From contig DAOSJI010000016.1 of assembly GCA_035367155.1 (NCBI GenBank), forward strand, positions 1-7,580: a stretch of DNA of 7,580 nucleotides, in the 5' to 3' direction. The position numbers were made by a program, and so were the translations under genes. This DNA is from JAAYSA01 sp035367155. GTDB taxonomy: Bacteria; Bacillota_I; Bacilli_A; RFN20; CAG-826. The notes below the pieces were generated by a model that did no database searches, had not been told where the DNA came from, and saw nothing but the letters and a program-made list of their open reading frames with translations. This document shows positions 1 to 5,859 of this stretch, piece by piece; position 1 is the first letter of the stretch; every line of letters begins with the position of its first letter.

Positions 1-726
1 TATTTTAATTATTTAATTCTTTCTATAGGAAGTAGTGCCTCTATTTCTAGCGTTCCCCTTGATAATAATAACAGTGCGTTACTTTCAAGTTTAGCGTTAG
101 AAACTACCTCACTAGTGCCGGTACTAGGCGCAATAAAAGTAAAAGAAAATTTATTTAGTATTGAAAATGAACGGCGTGATATTTCAATGTCTTTATATAA
201 AGATGAAAAACTACTTGCAACTGAAGTAGGTGAAGTTCATTTTAGAAAAAACGCTTTAAGCGGCGTTATTACTTTTATTATTTCTAGTCATCTAGTTTGG
301 GCTTATAAAATAGATAGTAAAGCTAAATATGATATTAGAATTAACTTCCTTTCTAGTATGAGCAAAAAAGAGATAAAAGAAGTGCTTAAACTAGATAATC
401 CAATTAGAAGTTTATTTAGTGAGAGAATCGCTCACTATCTAGAAGGCAGAATGAAAAAGGATAAGACAAGTTTAAGTGATACTTTAACTAATCTTTCCTT
501 TACTCCTATTATTAAAGATGGTGCCCTCTTTAATCATGTAACTAATGGGGGCGTTAAACTTGAATTAATTGATCTAGATACTCTTTCAACTACGAAAGAT
601 AGTCATCTATTTGTCGTAGGAGAAGTACTAGACATCGACGGACTCTGCGGCGGCTACAATTTAATGTTTGCTATCTATTCAGGAATAGTAGCAGCTAGAC
701 ATATATTGACAGAAGTTGTCAATTAA
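1..726 (+). CDS. FAD-dependent oxidoreductase, BaiN/HI0933 (YhiN) family, 3' part
   Basis: The frame is open from base 1, so the gene starts before the window and the GTG at 115 is internal. About 241 residues are visible of a family usually near 400. Seen: an early YLILSIGSS stretch matching the ATGG-type strand of the dinucleotide fold; LVP followed by a K-rich strand; GEVHFRKNALSG matching the family's GExLFTxxGxSGP segment; TNGGVKLELID; and the C-terminal FAD-contact block VGEVLDIDGLCGGYN followed by a helix with SGIVAAR. From family knowledge these are cytosolic flavoproteins related to HI0933/YhiN and BaiN, usually of unproven substrate. Several usual residues are altered (SIGSS for ATGGS; RKNALSG for THFGISG), so the paralogue may be divergent. 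A terminator follows about 70 bp downstream, so it ends its own transcription unit and is separate from nrdD. Family call is firm; function is not known. Confidence 0.85.
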   Translation, partial: YFNYLILSIGSSASISSVPLDNNNSALLSSLALETTSLVPVLGAIKVKENLFSIENERRDISMSLYKDEKLLATEVGEVHFRKNALSGVITFIISSHLVWAYKIDSKAKYDIRINFLSSMSKKEIKEVLKLDNPIRSLFSERIAHYLEGRMKKDKTSLSDTLTNLSFTPIIKDGALFNHVTNGGVKLELIDLDTLSTTKDSHLFVVGEVLDIDGLCGGYNLMFAIYSGIVAARHILTEVVN

Positions 727-795
727 ACGCTTACATCTTATACAGCGTTAAAAAAGCGACAAAAACGACGTCTTTTGACTAAATAAAAATCACCT

Positions 796-819
796 AAAAG
801 GGCTATTTGGCCTTTTTTT
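796..819 (+). terminator. Rho-independent terminator after the flavoprotein gene
   Basis: AAAAG-GGC pairs with GCC-TTTTT around the six-base loop TATTTG, and the 3' arm runs into seven T's. The stem is short and A/T-rich with three G-C pairs and one G-T pair. It lies 70 bp after the stop codon and isolates the flavoprotein gene from nrdD. Confidence 0.7.
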
Positions 820-871
820 AGTAGTTATTTTTCCTTCGAGAGAAGCAGATGAACTCCTAAAAAACTACTAA
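818..871 (+). other. Long imperfect inverted repeat with nested GAGA-loop hairpin, upstream of nrdD
   Basis: TTAGTAGTT(a)TTTT at 818-831 pairs with AAAAAACTACTAA at 859-871: 13 bp with one bulged A. Inside the loop, CTTC-GAGA-GAAG (834-845) forms a second hairpin closed on a GNRA-type tetraloop. It follows the upstream terminator directly and lies before the best nrdD promoter, so it could be a double-stranded regulatory site, part of a longer leader if transcription starts further upstream, or a small decayed repeat. It matches no riboswitch class I recognise. Confidence 0.45.
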
Positions 872-906
872 TAAAAAAATGTAAATTTTTTCTTTTTGCG
901 TCCCTA

Positions 907-935
907 TTGAAGCGAAAAATATTTTATGTTTTAAT
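907..935 (+). promoter_or_regulatory. Probable sigma-A promoter for nrdD-nrdG
   Basis: TTGAAG (907-912), a 17-bp spacer, then TTTAAT (930-935) preceded by TG at the extended -10 position (TGTTTTAAT). The predicted transcription start is near 942, giving a leader of about 95 nt. No good NrdR box pair is visible around it. The match is reasonable but not perfect. Confidence 0.5.
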
Positions 936-945
936 ACTAACACAC

Positions 946-972
946 AGCCCAAAAAGATAATTTTTGTCGGCT
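946..972 (+). other. Bulged stem-loop in the nrdD leader
   Basis: AGCC-CAAAAA (946-955) pairs with TTTTTG-(TC)-GGCT (961-972) around the loop GATAA: ten base pairs with a two-base bulge on the 3' side. It begins only a few bases after the predicted transcription start. No T-run follows at once, so it is not a simple terminator. It could stabilise the mRNA or be part of a regulatory leader. The remaining leader up to 1036 is purine-rich and repeats CGAAGAA at 986 and 1019, next to the strong ribosome binding site. Confidence 0.4.
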
Positions 973-1036
973 TGAAGAGGAGTAGCGAAGAAAGGTAACT
1001 TTTTTCTATCCCTAAAATCGAAGAAGGAGGAAAACA

Positions 1037-3409
1037 ATGATTAAACAAATTAGAAAACGTGATGGAAGATTACAAAAATTTAATCCAACTAAAATTGCAA
1101 CTGCAATTAGTCTAGCCTTCCAAGGCACACGCGACAGCGAATCATTAATTTATGCTGCAGAGATCACTAAAAAACTAGAAGAACGCGGCGAAGAAATTAT
1201 TGATATCGAAGTTGTCCAAGACGAAGTTGAACAATACTTAATGAAAGTAGAACCAACAGTTGCAAAGCGATATATTCTCTACCGTAAAGACCGTGAAAGA
1301 ATGCGTAACGCTAAATCAACTCTTTTTAATTATAAAAAGATTGTTGAAGACTATCTTCATATCGCTGATTGGCGAGTTAAAGAAAATAGTACCGTTAACT
1401 ATTCTTTAGGCGGTTTAATTCTTTCAAATAGCGGGGCAATTACTGCTAACTACTGGCTAAGCGAAGTCTATGATCAAGAAATTGCCGAAGCTCATCGGAG
1501 CGCTGCAATTCATATTCATGACTTAAGTATGTTAAGTGCCTACTGTGCTGGCTGGGACTTAGAAAAAGTAATTAGAGAAGGTGTAGGAGGAGTAGAAGGA
1601 AAAATTACTTCTAAACCTGCTAAACACCTTCATACACTAGCTAATCAACTTGTTAACTTCCTTGGGATTATGCAAAACGAATGGGCAGGAGCACAAGCTT
1701 TCTCAAGTTTTGATACATATCTAGCCCCATTTGTTAAAGTTGATAACTTAAGTTATGAAGAAGTTAAACAATGTATCCAATCCTTCATTTTTGGGGTTAA
1801 TACTCCTTCTAGATGGGGCTGTCAAGCACCGTTTAGCAATATCACCCTCGACTGGGTTGTTCCTAATGACTTAGCAGAACGCTACGCGATTGTTGGAGGA
1901 GTTGAGATGGACTTTAAATATAAAGACTGTCAAAAAGAAATGGATATGGTTAATAAAGCCTTCTTAGAAGTAATGCTAGAAGGTGATGCTAATGGACGCG
2001 GTTTCCAATATCCAATTCCTACTTATTCAATAACTCGCGACTTTAACTGGGAAGACAGTGAAAATAACCGGCTCTTATTTGAGATGACTGCAAAATATGG
2101 CACTCCATACTTCTCTAATTACATAAATAGCGATATGGAACCAAGTGATGTAAGAAGTATGTGCTGCCGTCTCCGCCTTGATCTTCGTGAACTTCGTAAA
2201 AAAGGTGGCGGCTTCTTTGGAAGCGGATCTAATACTGGCTCAATTGGTGTAGTTACACTTAATATGCCTCGCCTAGCTTACTTAGCTAAAGATAAAGAAG
2301 ACTTCTATAAAAGGCTTGGCGAACTAATGGATATAAGTGCTAGATCACTAAAAATTAAGCGGGATGTATGTACAAAAGCTCTTGAACAAGGTCTTTATCC
2401 TTATACAAAACGCTATTTAGGTCATTTTGATAATCACTTCTCAACGATTGGTTTAGTTGGAATGAACGAAGCTTGTTTAAATGCTAACTGGCTTAAAAAA
2501 GATCTTACTCACGAAGATAGCGTGGCCTTTAGTATCGAAGTGCTTAACTTTATGCGTAATCGCTTAAGTGATTATCAAGAACTTTACGGTGATCTTTATA
2601 ACCTAGAAGCTACGCCAGCAGAAAGTACAGCCTATCGCTTAGCAAAACATGATGTTGATCGCTATCCTGATATTATTACGGCAAGAAGTAGTGAAGGTAC
2701 ACCCTATTACACTAATAGTAGCCATCTTCCAGTTGGCTACACTGAAAGTGTAAGTGAAGCTCTTAATATTCAAGATGAACTTCAAACACTTTATACTTCA
2801 GGGACAGTATTCCACACCTTCTTAGGCCAAAGATTACCATCTTGGCAAGTTGCTGCGACAATTGTAAGAAAAATTGCTGAAAATTACCGCCTTCCATACT
2901 TTACAATGTCACCAACTTATTCAATTTGTAAAGATCATGGATATTTAGTTGGTGAAGTTAGTGTTTGTCCTCACTGCGGTAAATCTACCGAAGTCTATAG
3001 CCGTATCACTGGTTACTACCGCCCAATTAAAAACTGGAATGATGGCAAGATTGCTGAATTTAAAAACCGGAAAGAATATCGCCTTGGAGAACAAATTAGC
3101 TTTGAAACTCCATTAGAGAAGAAAGAAAAAGTTGAAGCAGTTGAAAAAATGGTTTCTAAACTTCCAAAAGAAGGTAAGCGCTATGTTCTATTTGTTACTC
3201 ATACTTGTCCAAATTGTCGCTTAGTAAAAGTAATTTTAGATGATCATCATATTGAATATGAAGAAGTATACGCTGATGATAATATGGAGTTAGCAAAAGA
3301 ACATAATATTCGCAGCGTTCCTACCCTTCTAGTCGTAGATGAAGGAAAAACCTACGACACCTACTCTAACTATAGTGAAATCGCTCAATTTATTAGCCAA
3401 CAAGCATAA
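1037..3409 (+). CDS. nrdD: Anaerobic (class III) ribonucleoside-triphosphate reductase with fused C-terminal redoxin domain
   Basis: Glycyl-radical enzyme that reduces ribonucleoside triphosphates to dNTPs without oxygen; cytosolic, activated by NrdG. The 790 residues contain an N-terminal ATP-cone (about 3-90, from IRKRDGR), the catalytic barrel with the likely thiyl Cys170 (LSAYCAGWD) and the Cys376-Cys377 pair (RSMCCRLRLD), a zinc site probably made by Cys631, His634, Cys644 and Cys647 (CKDHG...CPHCG), and the radical glycine Gly659 in RITGYYRP. After a charged linker (about 685-712) comes a redoxin-like domain (about 714-790) with Cys724-PN-Cys727 and a cis-Pro signature RSVPT (Pro762). 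Ordinary NrdDs stop shortly after the glycyl-radical loop, so this is a fusion. From family knowledge, class III enzymes use formate or a thioredoxin/glutaredoxin-type reductant; the fused domain suggests the second. Start fixed by AAGGAGG (1024-1030), 6 bp before ATG. nrdG follows 68 bp downstream. Confidence 0.96.
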   Translation: MIKQIRKRDGRLQKFNPTKIATAISLAFQGTRDSESLIYAAEITKKLEERGEEIIDIEVVQDEVEQYLMKVEPTVAKRYILYRKDRERMRNAKSTLFNYKKIVEDYLHIADWRVKENSTVNYSLGGLILSNSGAITANYWLSEVYDQEIAEAHRSAAIHIHDLSMLSAYCAGWDLEKVIREGVGGVEGKITSKPAKHLHTLANQLVNFLGIMQNEWAGAQAFSSFDTYLAPFVKVDNLSYEEVKQCIQSFIFGVNTPSRWGCQAPFSNITLDWVVPNDLAERYAIVGGVEMDFKYKDCQKEMDMVNKAFLEVMLEGDANGRGFQYPIPTYSITRDFNWEDSENNRLLFEMTAKYGTPYFSNYINSDMEPSDVRSMCCRLRLDLRELRKKGGGFFGSGSNTGSIGVVTLNMPRLAYLAKDKEDFYKRLGELMDISARSLKIKRDVCTKALEQGLYPYTKRYLGHFDNHFSTIGLVGMNEACLNANWLKKDLTHEDSVAFSIEVLNFMRNRLSDYQELYGDLYNLEATPAESTAYRLAKHDVDRYPDIITARSSEGTPYYTNSSHLPVGYTESVSEALNIQDELQTLYTSGTVFHTFLGQRLPSWQVAATIVRKIAENYRLPYFTMSPTYSICKDHGYLVGEVSVCPHCGKSTEVYSRITGYYRPIKNWNDGKIAEFKNRKEYRLGEQISFETPLEKKEKVEAVEKMVSKLPKEGKRYVLFVTHTCPNCRLVKVILDDHHIEYEEVYADDNMELAKEHNIRSVPTLLVVDEGKTYDTYSNYSEIAQFISQQA

Positions 3410-3426
3410 GCTTGTTTAAATACCTT

Positions 3427-3458
3427 AAGACGCGGGATAAATAGTTGTCCCGCGTCTT
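3427..3458 (+). other. Strong hairpin between nrdD and nrdG
   Basis: AAGACGCGGGA (3427-3437) and TCCCGCGTCTT (3448-3458) are perfect 11-bp arms, GC-rich at the loop end, around a 10-base loop. Only three T's follow the 3' arm before A, so termination is likely weak. A partial terminator or a mRNA-stabilising/processing element that sets more nrdD than nrdG is the natural reading. The ribosome binding site of nrdG lies 9 bp after it. Confidence 0.75.
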
Positions 3459-3477
3459 TACTAAATAAGGAGAACTG

Positions 3478-3981
3478 ATGATAAAAGTACGTCTAGCAGG
3501 CATTGTAAATGATTCGATTGTTGATGGGCCAGGAATAAGAATGGCAATCTTTTTTCAAGGTTGTAAGATTGGCTGTCCTGGTTGTCAAAATAAAGAAACC
3601 TGGGATATTAACGGAGGCTACTTAGAAGAGGCAGAAAATATTGTCGCTAGATGGAAGAAAAATCCGCTTCTAGATGGTGTAACTCTAACAGGAGGAGACC
3701 CGCTCCTTCAAAAAGAAGCAGCCTTATTTCTATTAATGGAAGCTAAAAGAGAGGGACTAAATACTTGTCTATATTCAGGTCAAACATTTGAATCTCTAAT
3801 AGCCTTAAAAGATTCACTTATTAACGGAATCTTAAAAAATACTGATTATCTAGTTGATGGTCCTTTTATTGAAAGCTTAAAAGAGGGTAATCTTCCTTAC
3901 CGAGGAAGTAGTAACCAAAGGATTATTGATGTAAAGTTATCGCTAAAAGCTAAAGAAGTAGTTCTATTTAACCCTTTTTGA
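3478..3981 (+). CDS. nrdG: Anaerobic ribonucleotide reductase activating protein (radical SAM)
   Basis: The 167-residue length is typical of NrdG. Cys29-x3-Cys33-x2-Cys36 (GCKIGCPGCQN) is the radical-SAM 4Fe-4S motif. SIVDGPGIR (13-21) ahead of it is the usual activase signature, and TLTGGDPLLQ matches the GGEP/GGDP SAM-contact loop. The enzyme cleaves S-adenosylmethionine to form the glycyl radical on NrdD (Gly659 of the upstream gene). The ATG at 3478 is preceded by AAGGAG (3467-3472). It probably shares a transcript with nrdD, moderated by the intervening hairpin. The TGA stop confirms that TGA is not read as Trp here. A tRNA gene follows after about 70 bp; no clear terminator is visible between them. 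Confidence 0.95.
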   Translation: MIKVRLAGIVNDSIVDGPGIRMAIFFQGCKIGCPGCQNKETWDINGGYLEEAENIVARWKKNPLLDGVTLTGGDPLLQKEAALFLLMEAKREGLNTCLYSGQTFESLIALKDSLINGILKNTDYLVDGPFIESLKEGNLPYRGSSNQRIIDVKLSLKAKEVVLFNPF

Positions 3982-4012
3982 TATAGAAAACAACTAATTT
4001 TAATAATCTTAA

Positions 4013-4040
4013 TTGTAAAAATACAAATTTTTAGTATACT
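4013..4040 (+). promoter_or_regulatory. Promoter of tRNA-Cys
   Basis: TTGTAA (4013-4018), a 16-bp spacer, then TATACT (4035-4040). The predicted start is about 4047, a few bases before the mature tRNA 5' end. This suggests a monocistronic tRNA transcript. Confidence 0.6.
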
Positions 4041-4050
4041 AACATTACAC

Positions 4051-4125
4051 GCTTCCTTAGCCAAGTTGGTAAGGCAATTGACTGCAACTCAATGACCGTC
4101 GGTTCAAATCCGGCAGGAAGCTCCA
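4051..4125 (+). tRNA. tRNA-Cys (GCA), CCA encoded
   Basis: Complete cloverleaf: acceptor GCTTCCT (4051-4057) with AGGAAGC (4115-4121), a D-arm with GCCA and GGTAAGGC, anticodon stem ATTGA (4077-4081) with TCAAT (4089-4093), and loop CTGCAAC giving anticodon GCA at 4084-4086. The T-stem is GTCGG/CCGGC around TTCAAAT. The discriminator is U (4122), as expected for tRNA-Cys, and CCA is encoded at 4123-4125. The 3' end is duplicated at 5848-5859, marking this gene as an integration site. The tRNA itself remains intact. Confidence 0.97.
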
Positions 4126-4127
4126 AA
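4116..4127 (+). repeat. Left attachment core (tRNA-Cys 3' end), copy 1
   Basis: GGAAGCTCCAAA covers the 3' acceptor strand, discriminator and CCA of tRNA-Cys plus two bases. An identical 12-bp direct copy is at 5848-5859. Duplication of a tRNA 3' end is the classic footprint of tyrosine-integrase insertion. No tRNA body accompanies the second copy. Confidence 0.65.
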
Positions 4128-4138
4128 GAAATCTTGAA

Positions 4139-4159
4139 TTGGTAGCGAAAAACTACCAA
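4139..4159 (+). other. Small hairpin downstream of tRNA-Cys
   Basis: TTGGTAG (4139-4145) pairs with CTACCAA (4153-4159) around CGAAAAA. It lies between the tRNA 3' end and its terminator and may help 3' processing, or it may be part of the left arm of the inserted element. Confidence 0.45.
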
Positions 4160-4172
4160 ATAACACCAAATT

Positions 4173-4194
4173 ATGCCCTTTTAGGGCATTTTTT
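4173..4194 (+). terminator. Rho-independent terminator of tRNA-Cys
   Basis: ATGCCCT-TTT-AGGGCAT is a perfect 7-bp stem with a three-base loop and runs directly into a T-tract (4189-4194). It ends the tRNA transcript and lies inside the presumed inserted element, since it is downstream of the attachment core. Confidence 0.85.
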
Positions 4195-4204
4195 AATAAA
4201 AAAT

Positions 4205-4243
4205 AGTCCATCTTAAAGTCTTTAATGACCGACATGATGGACT
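4205..4243 (+). other. Inverted repeat at the left end of module A
   Basis: AGTCCATC (4205-4212) and GATGGACT (4236-4243) are perfect 8-bp arms. They are flanked by A-runs on the left and TTTGATTTTT on the right, so the structure could act as a terminator in either direction. The loop is 23 bases. Confidence 0.45.
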
Positions 4244-4271
4244 TTGATTTTTGTAATTATAAACTAAAATT

Positions 4272-4327
4272 AAGTTGTGACACGGGTTTGAACCGCTATT
4301 CAAAAAAGTTGTGACACGAGTTCGAAC
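4272..4327 (+). repeat. Pair of 22-bp direct repeats, left arm of module A
   Basis: Units AAGTTGTGACACGGGTTTGAAC (4272-4293) and AAGTTGTGACACGAGTTCGAAC (4306-4327) differ at two positions and start 34 bp apart. They lie about 145 bp inside the attachment core. The second continues as TCGAACTTTATA, close to TCGAACTCTATG in module B (see 5987-6038). Integrase arm sites or ends of a small transposon are both possible. Confidence 0.6.
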
Positions 4328-4328
4328 T

Positions 4329-4673
4329 TTATAGATAAACGGAATATGTAACATCAACATTTTTATAACCAAGTTTCAAAGGTAATACAGATTCAATTAA
4401 CTTATGATTATATTCACCGTTATCAAGAAGATTAAGTTTGATAGAAAAATTTGATATTGAGTGGATTGTAATTGCAGCAAATATTCTTTTAATTTCTTGT
4501 ATATCTAAAGAGTCATTAATATTACGAATAAACTTAAAGTAACTTGGAAGATTGTTTTTTGCAGATAAAAGTTTGGTTTGGATATTTAATAAGTCTATCT
4601 TTTCGTTAGCATTTTCTAAATCAGCATCACAAACAGTTACACTTTCAGTTATGTATGATGTAATATTGATGCA
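4329..4673 (-). pseudogene. 5'-truncated gene remnant, possibly the C-terminus of a large serine recombinase
   Basis: The minus strand is open for 114 codons ending at TAA (4329-4331), but there is no start codon or ribosome binding site: an in-frame stop precedes the open stretch directly. The translation begins with a charged helix (CDADLENANEKIDLLNIQ), then FIRNINDSLDIQEIKRIF, then alternating strands ending in DVTYSVYL. A coiled-coil-like helix followed by a DxxEIKRIF helix and a beta tail resembles the extreme C-terminus of large serine recombinases, but no catalytic part remains and I rate that identification as weak. It is AT-rich like the rest of the island. Its broken end abuts the broken end of the plus-strand remnant at 4659, suggesting a deletion or inversion junction. 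Confidence 0.5.
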
Positions 4674-5060
4674 TTAATATCAGCTAATAGTTTCTTTGAA
4701 AGTTATCTAGATAAATATTATCACTTTGATAATTTAAAAAACCATGTTCAATATTTCTTATTTCAATACCGTAAACTATCTAAAGCAGAACGAAGCAAGA
4801 TAACAAACCGTATGGGTTATTTAACGAACGCAATTAAAAGAAATAAAAGTACACTTGAATGGAAAGCATCATATGAATTTAAACAGTTACAAAAGGTTGA
4901 AACAATTGCTGGTAAACGCTTAAAAAAAGATGAGCAAATCTACTTCCCAAATGACCCAGTTAGACAAGAACTTTATTACAGTAAATATTTCTTTACATAT
5001 ATTGGCGAAGAAACAAAGAAGATACGAACAGAGTTTAATAAAAAATGTAGCGTGAAATAA
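4659..5060 (+). pseudogene. 5'-truncated remnant of an unrecognised protein gene
   Basis: The frame is open from 4659 and reads through the ATG at 4812 to TAA at 5058-5060, about 133 codons. Upstream codons 4659-4811 encode plausible protein (SANSFFESYLDKYYHFDN, then HVQYFLFQYRKLSKAER), and the ATG at 4812 has no ribosome binding site, so the 82-codon ATG form is likely not a true start. The product is charged, rich in Lys, Tyr and Phe, predicted helical, with no signal peptide or membrane segment. I do not recognise the family. Its C-terminus ends just before the promoter of the metallopeptidase gene, so the original order (this gene, then the metallopeptidase) is preserved while the 5' part was lost at the palindromic junction. 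It may be a mobilisation or replication protein tail, but that is a guess. Confidence 0.5.
4661..4682. repeat. 22-bp near-perfect palindrome at the junction of two gene remnants
   Basis: The stretch is centred on ATGCAT, with TAATATTG on the left and TAATATCA on the right; 18 of 22 positions are self-complementary. It sits where the truncated minus-strand remnant and the truncated plus-strand remnant meet. It may be a recombination or inversion site, or chance in AT-rich DNA. Confidence 0.45.
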
Positions 5061-5069
5061 AATATTCCT

Positions 5070-5098
5070 TTGGAATGGGCGACGTCATGTAGTATAAT
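5070..5098 (+). promoter_or_regulatory. Strong sigma-A promoter of the metallopeptidase gene
   Basis: TTGGAA (5070-5075), exactly 17 bp, then the consensus TATAAT (5093-5098). The predicted start is near 5105. A small inverted repeat ATTCC-TTT-GGAAT (5063-5075) overlaps the -35 element and GACGTC (5081-5086) lies in the spacer. Either could be an operator. Confidence 0.8.
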
Positions 5099-5126
5099 CG
5101 CTATAACAAAATAGGGAGATTCTTAC

Positions 5127-5714
5127 ATGAATAAAGAAAATCATAACTTCAAAGAAAAGTTAATCATTTCAGCAACTAACTTCGCAAGAGAGGTAACAAA
5201 TGTAGATCCAGGGCTATGGGTATTTATAAACAATGGAAATATCTTTAAATCAATTAACCATTCTGGTCTCTTTGAAAAGGATACCTTTGTCATTAGGTAC
5301 AATCGTGATTGGATAAAGATTGCCAGTGAAGAACAGATTATTAAAACTGCATTTCATGAAACATTCCACGCAGTTCAACAACAAGCTCTTATTGGAAGAA
5401 GACTAGGACTTAAGTCAGATATCTTTACTGAAGATGAATTAAACACCTTAAAACATGAATTTAAAGATGAAAACTATGATGATTCAATTGATACTTGGCA
5501 TACCCACTTAAGTGAACAACAAGCAGAAACCTTTGCAGCATACTTATTTGAACGTTTTAAGCAAGTCTGTTGTACATTAAAATATGTTAAAGTCTTAAGA
5601 ACCCATTATAGTTTGAACTCACCTTGCCTGTCGGATTTGAACCAAAGACACAAAAAAAGGACTCCCAAAGGGTCCCCCATTTACTCTTATTTACGCAAAG
5701 TCGGTATAAATTAA
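5127..5714 (+). CDS. Small HExxH zinc-metallopeptidase-like protein, 3' end probably replaced
   Basis: The ATG follows AGGGAG (5113-5118) at 8 bp, under a near-consensus promoter, so this gene may still be expressed. The product has no signal peptide. His77-Glu78-x2-His81 (AFHETFHAVQQQ) is a zinc-metalloprotease motif, and a downstream helix SEQQAETFAAYLFERF (129-144) offers Glu130 or Glu134 as third ligand in the gluzincin manner. It is not a clear ImmA/IrrE or SprT member; substrate unknown. Residues after about 146 (CCTLKYVKVLRT to the end) are unlike the rest: that DNA contains a tRNA T-arm-like sequence on the other strand, a hairpin and the first arm repeat, so the frame seems to run by chance into non-coding attachment DNA after loss of the true 3' end. 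Cytosolic accessory gene of module A; function not known. Confidence 0.6.
   Translation: MNKENHNFKEKLIISATNFAREVTNVDPGLWVFINNGNIFKSINHSGLFEKDTFVIRYNRDWIKIASEEQIIKTAFHETFHAVQQQALIGRRLGLKSDIFTEDELNTLKHEFKDENYDDSIDTWHTHLSEQQAETFAAYLFERFKQVCCTLKYVKVLRTHYSLNSPCLSDLNQRHKKRTPKGSPIYSYLRKVGIN
5627..5643 (-). repeat. tRNA T-arm-like fragment (minus strand)
   Basis: Read on the minus strand this is GGTTCAAATCCGACAGG, matching tRNA-Cys 4100-4116 (GGTTCAAATCCGGCAGG) at 16 of 17 positions. The following CAAGGTGAG does not continue as tRNA-Cys, and no 5' tRNA half is present. It is probably a recombination scar from a tRNA 3' end, in opposite orientation to tRNA-Cys. It lies within the chimeric tail of the metallopeptidase frame. 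Confidence 0.5.
5652..5675 (-). terminator. Terminator-like hairpin facing left
   Basis: On the minus strand GGACC and GGTCC-type arms (5659-5665 with 5670-5675, one bulge, loop of four) are followed by seven T's. On the plus strand the A-run precedes the stem. It would stop transcription coming from the right. No minus-strand gene is now present there, so it may be a relic. Confidence 0.5.
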
Positions 5715-5807
5715 CCAGTTAGTGACTGTCGCACATTTACCATTATTTACCCACGGTTACCACCGTTTACTCGTACTTACTCAAATACGGTATAAAATAA
5801 CCAGTTA
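5680..5807 (+). repeat. Right-arm array: 42-bp duplication plus 10-bp-phased TTAC motifs
   Basis: Two 42-bp copies at 5680-5721 and 5766-5807 agree at 36 of 42 positions. Each starts TTTACTC and ends CGGTATAAA(T/A)TAACCAGTTA. Across and between them TTAC starts at 5681, 5691, 5737, 5747, 5757, 5767 and 5777, that is, every 10 bp within each cluster, one helical turn. TTAAC-CA-GTTAA is itself a short inverted repeat. The array ends 40 bp before the second attachment core. Its position and form fit integrase arm-type binding sites or accessory-factor sites of an attP arm. No credible gene uses this DNA. Confidence 0.7.
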
Positions 5808-5847
5808 AGGTTTTAAGACTTAAAAAACACGTCCCATTATGGTTGAT

Positions 5848-5859
5848 GGAAGCTCCAAA
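5848..5859 (+). repeat. Attachment core, copy 2 (boundary of modules A and B)
   Basis: GGAAGCTCCAAA, identical to the tRNA-Cys 3' end at 4116-4127 and in the same orientation. It lies just right of the arm-site array. It defines a 1.73-kb direct-repeat-bounded unit. The preceding bases (GGTTGAT) are not T-arm, so only the core is duplicated. Confidence 0.65.

Noticed and set aside
115..726. GTG at 115 as a true start of the flavoprotein
   Set aside because: The frame stays open to base 1 with family-like sequence and there is no ribosome binding site before 115.
946..1036. Lysine riboswitch or T-box leader suggested by GAAGAGGAGTAGCGAAG-like text
   Set aside because: The stretch is too short, and the conserved T-box antiterminator (GGTGGTACCGCG type) and the other lysine-riboswitch helices are absent.
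820..1036. NrdR boxes upstream of nrdD
   Set aside because: No pair of ACAC-n8-GTGT-type palindromes with the usual spacing is visible.
857..1048. A 63-codon minus-strand open frame overlapping the nrdD start
   Set aside because: It is Leu/Phe/Ile-rich low-complexity translation of an AT-rich leader, lacks a convincing ribosome binding site and overlaps the promoter and Shine-Dalgarno of nrdD.
4812..5060. A complete 82-residue gene starting at the ATG 4812
   Set aside because: There is no ribosome binding site, and the same frame is open and protein-like for 51 codons upstream, so it is better read as part of a truncated gene.
5652..5807. CRISPR-like array
   Set aside because: The repeats are about 10 bp with almost no spacer, or a 42-bp duplication occurring only twice; no repeat-spacer pattern and no cas genes.
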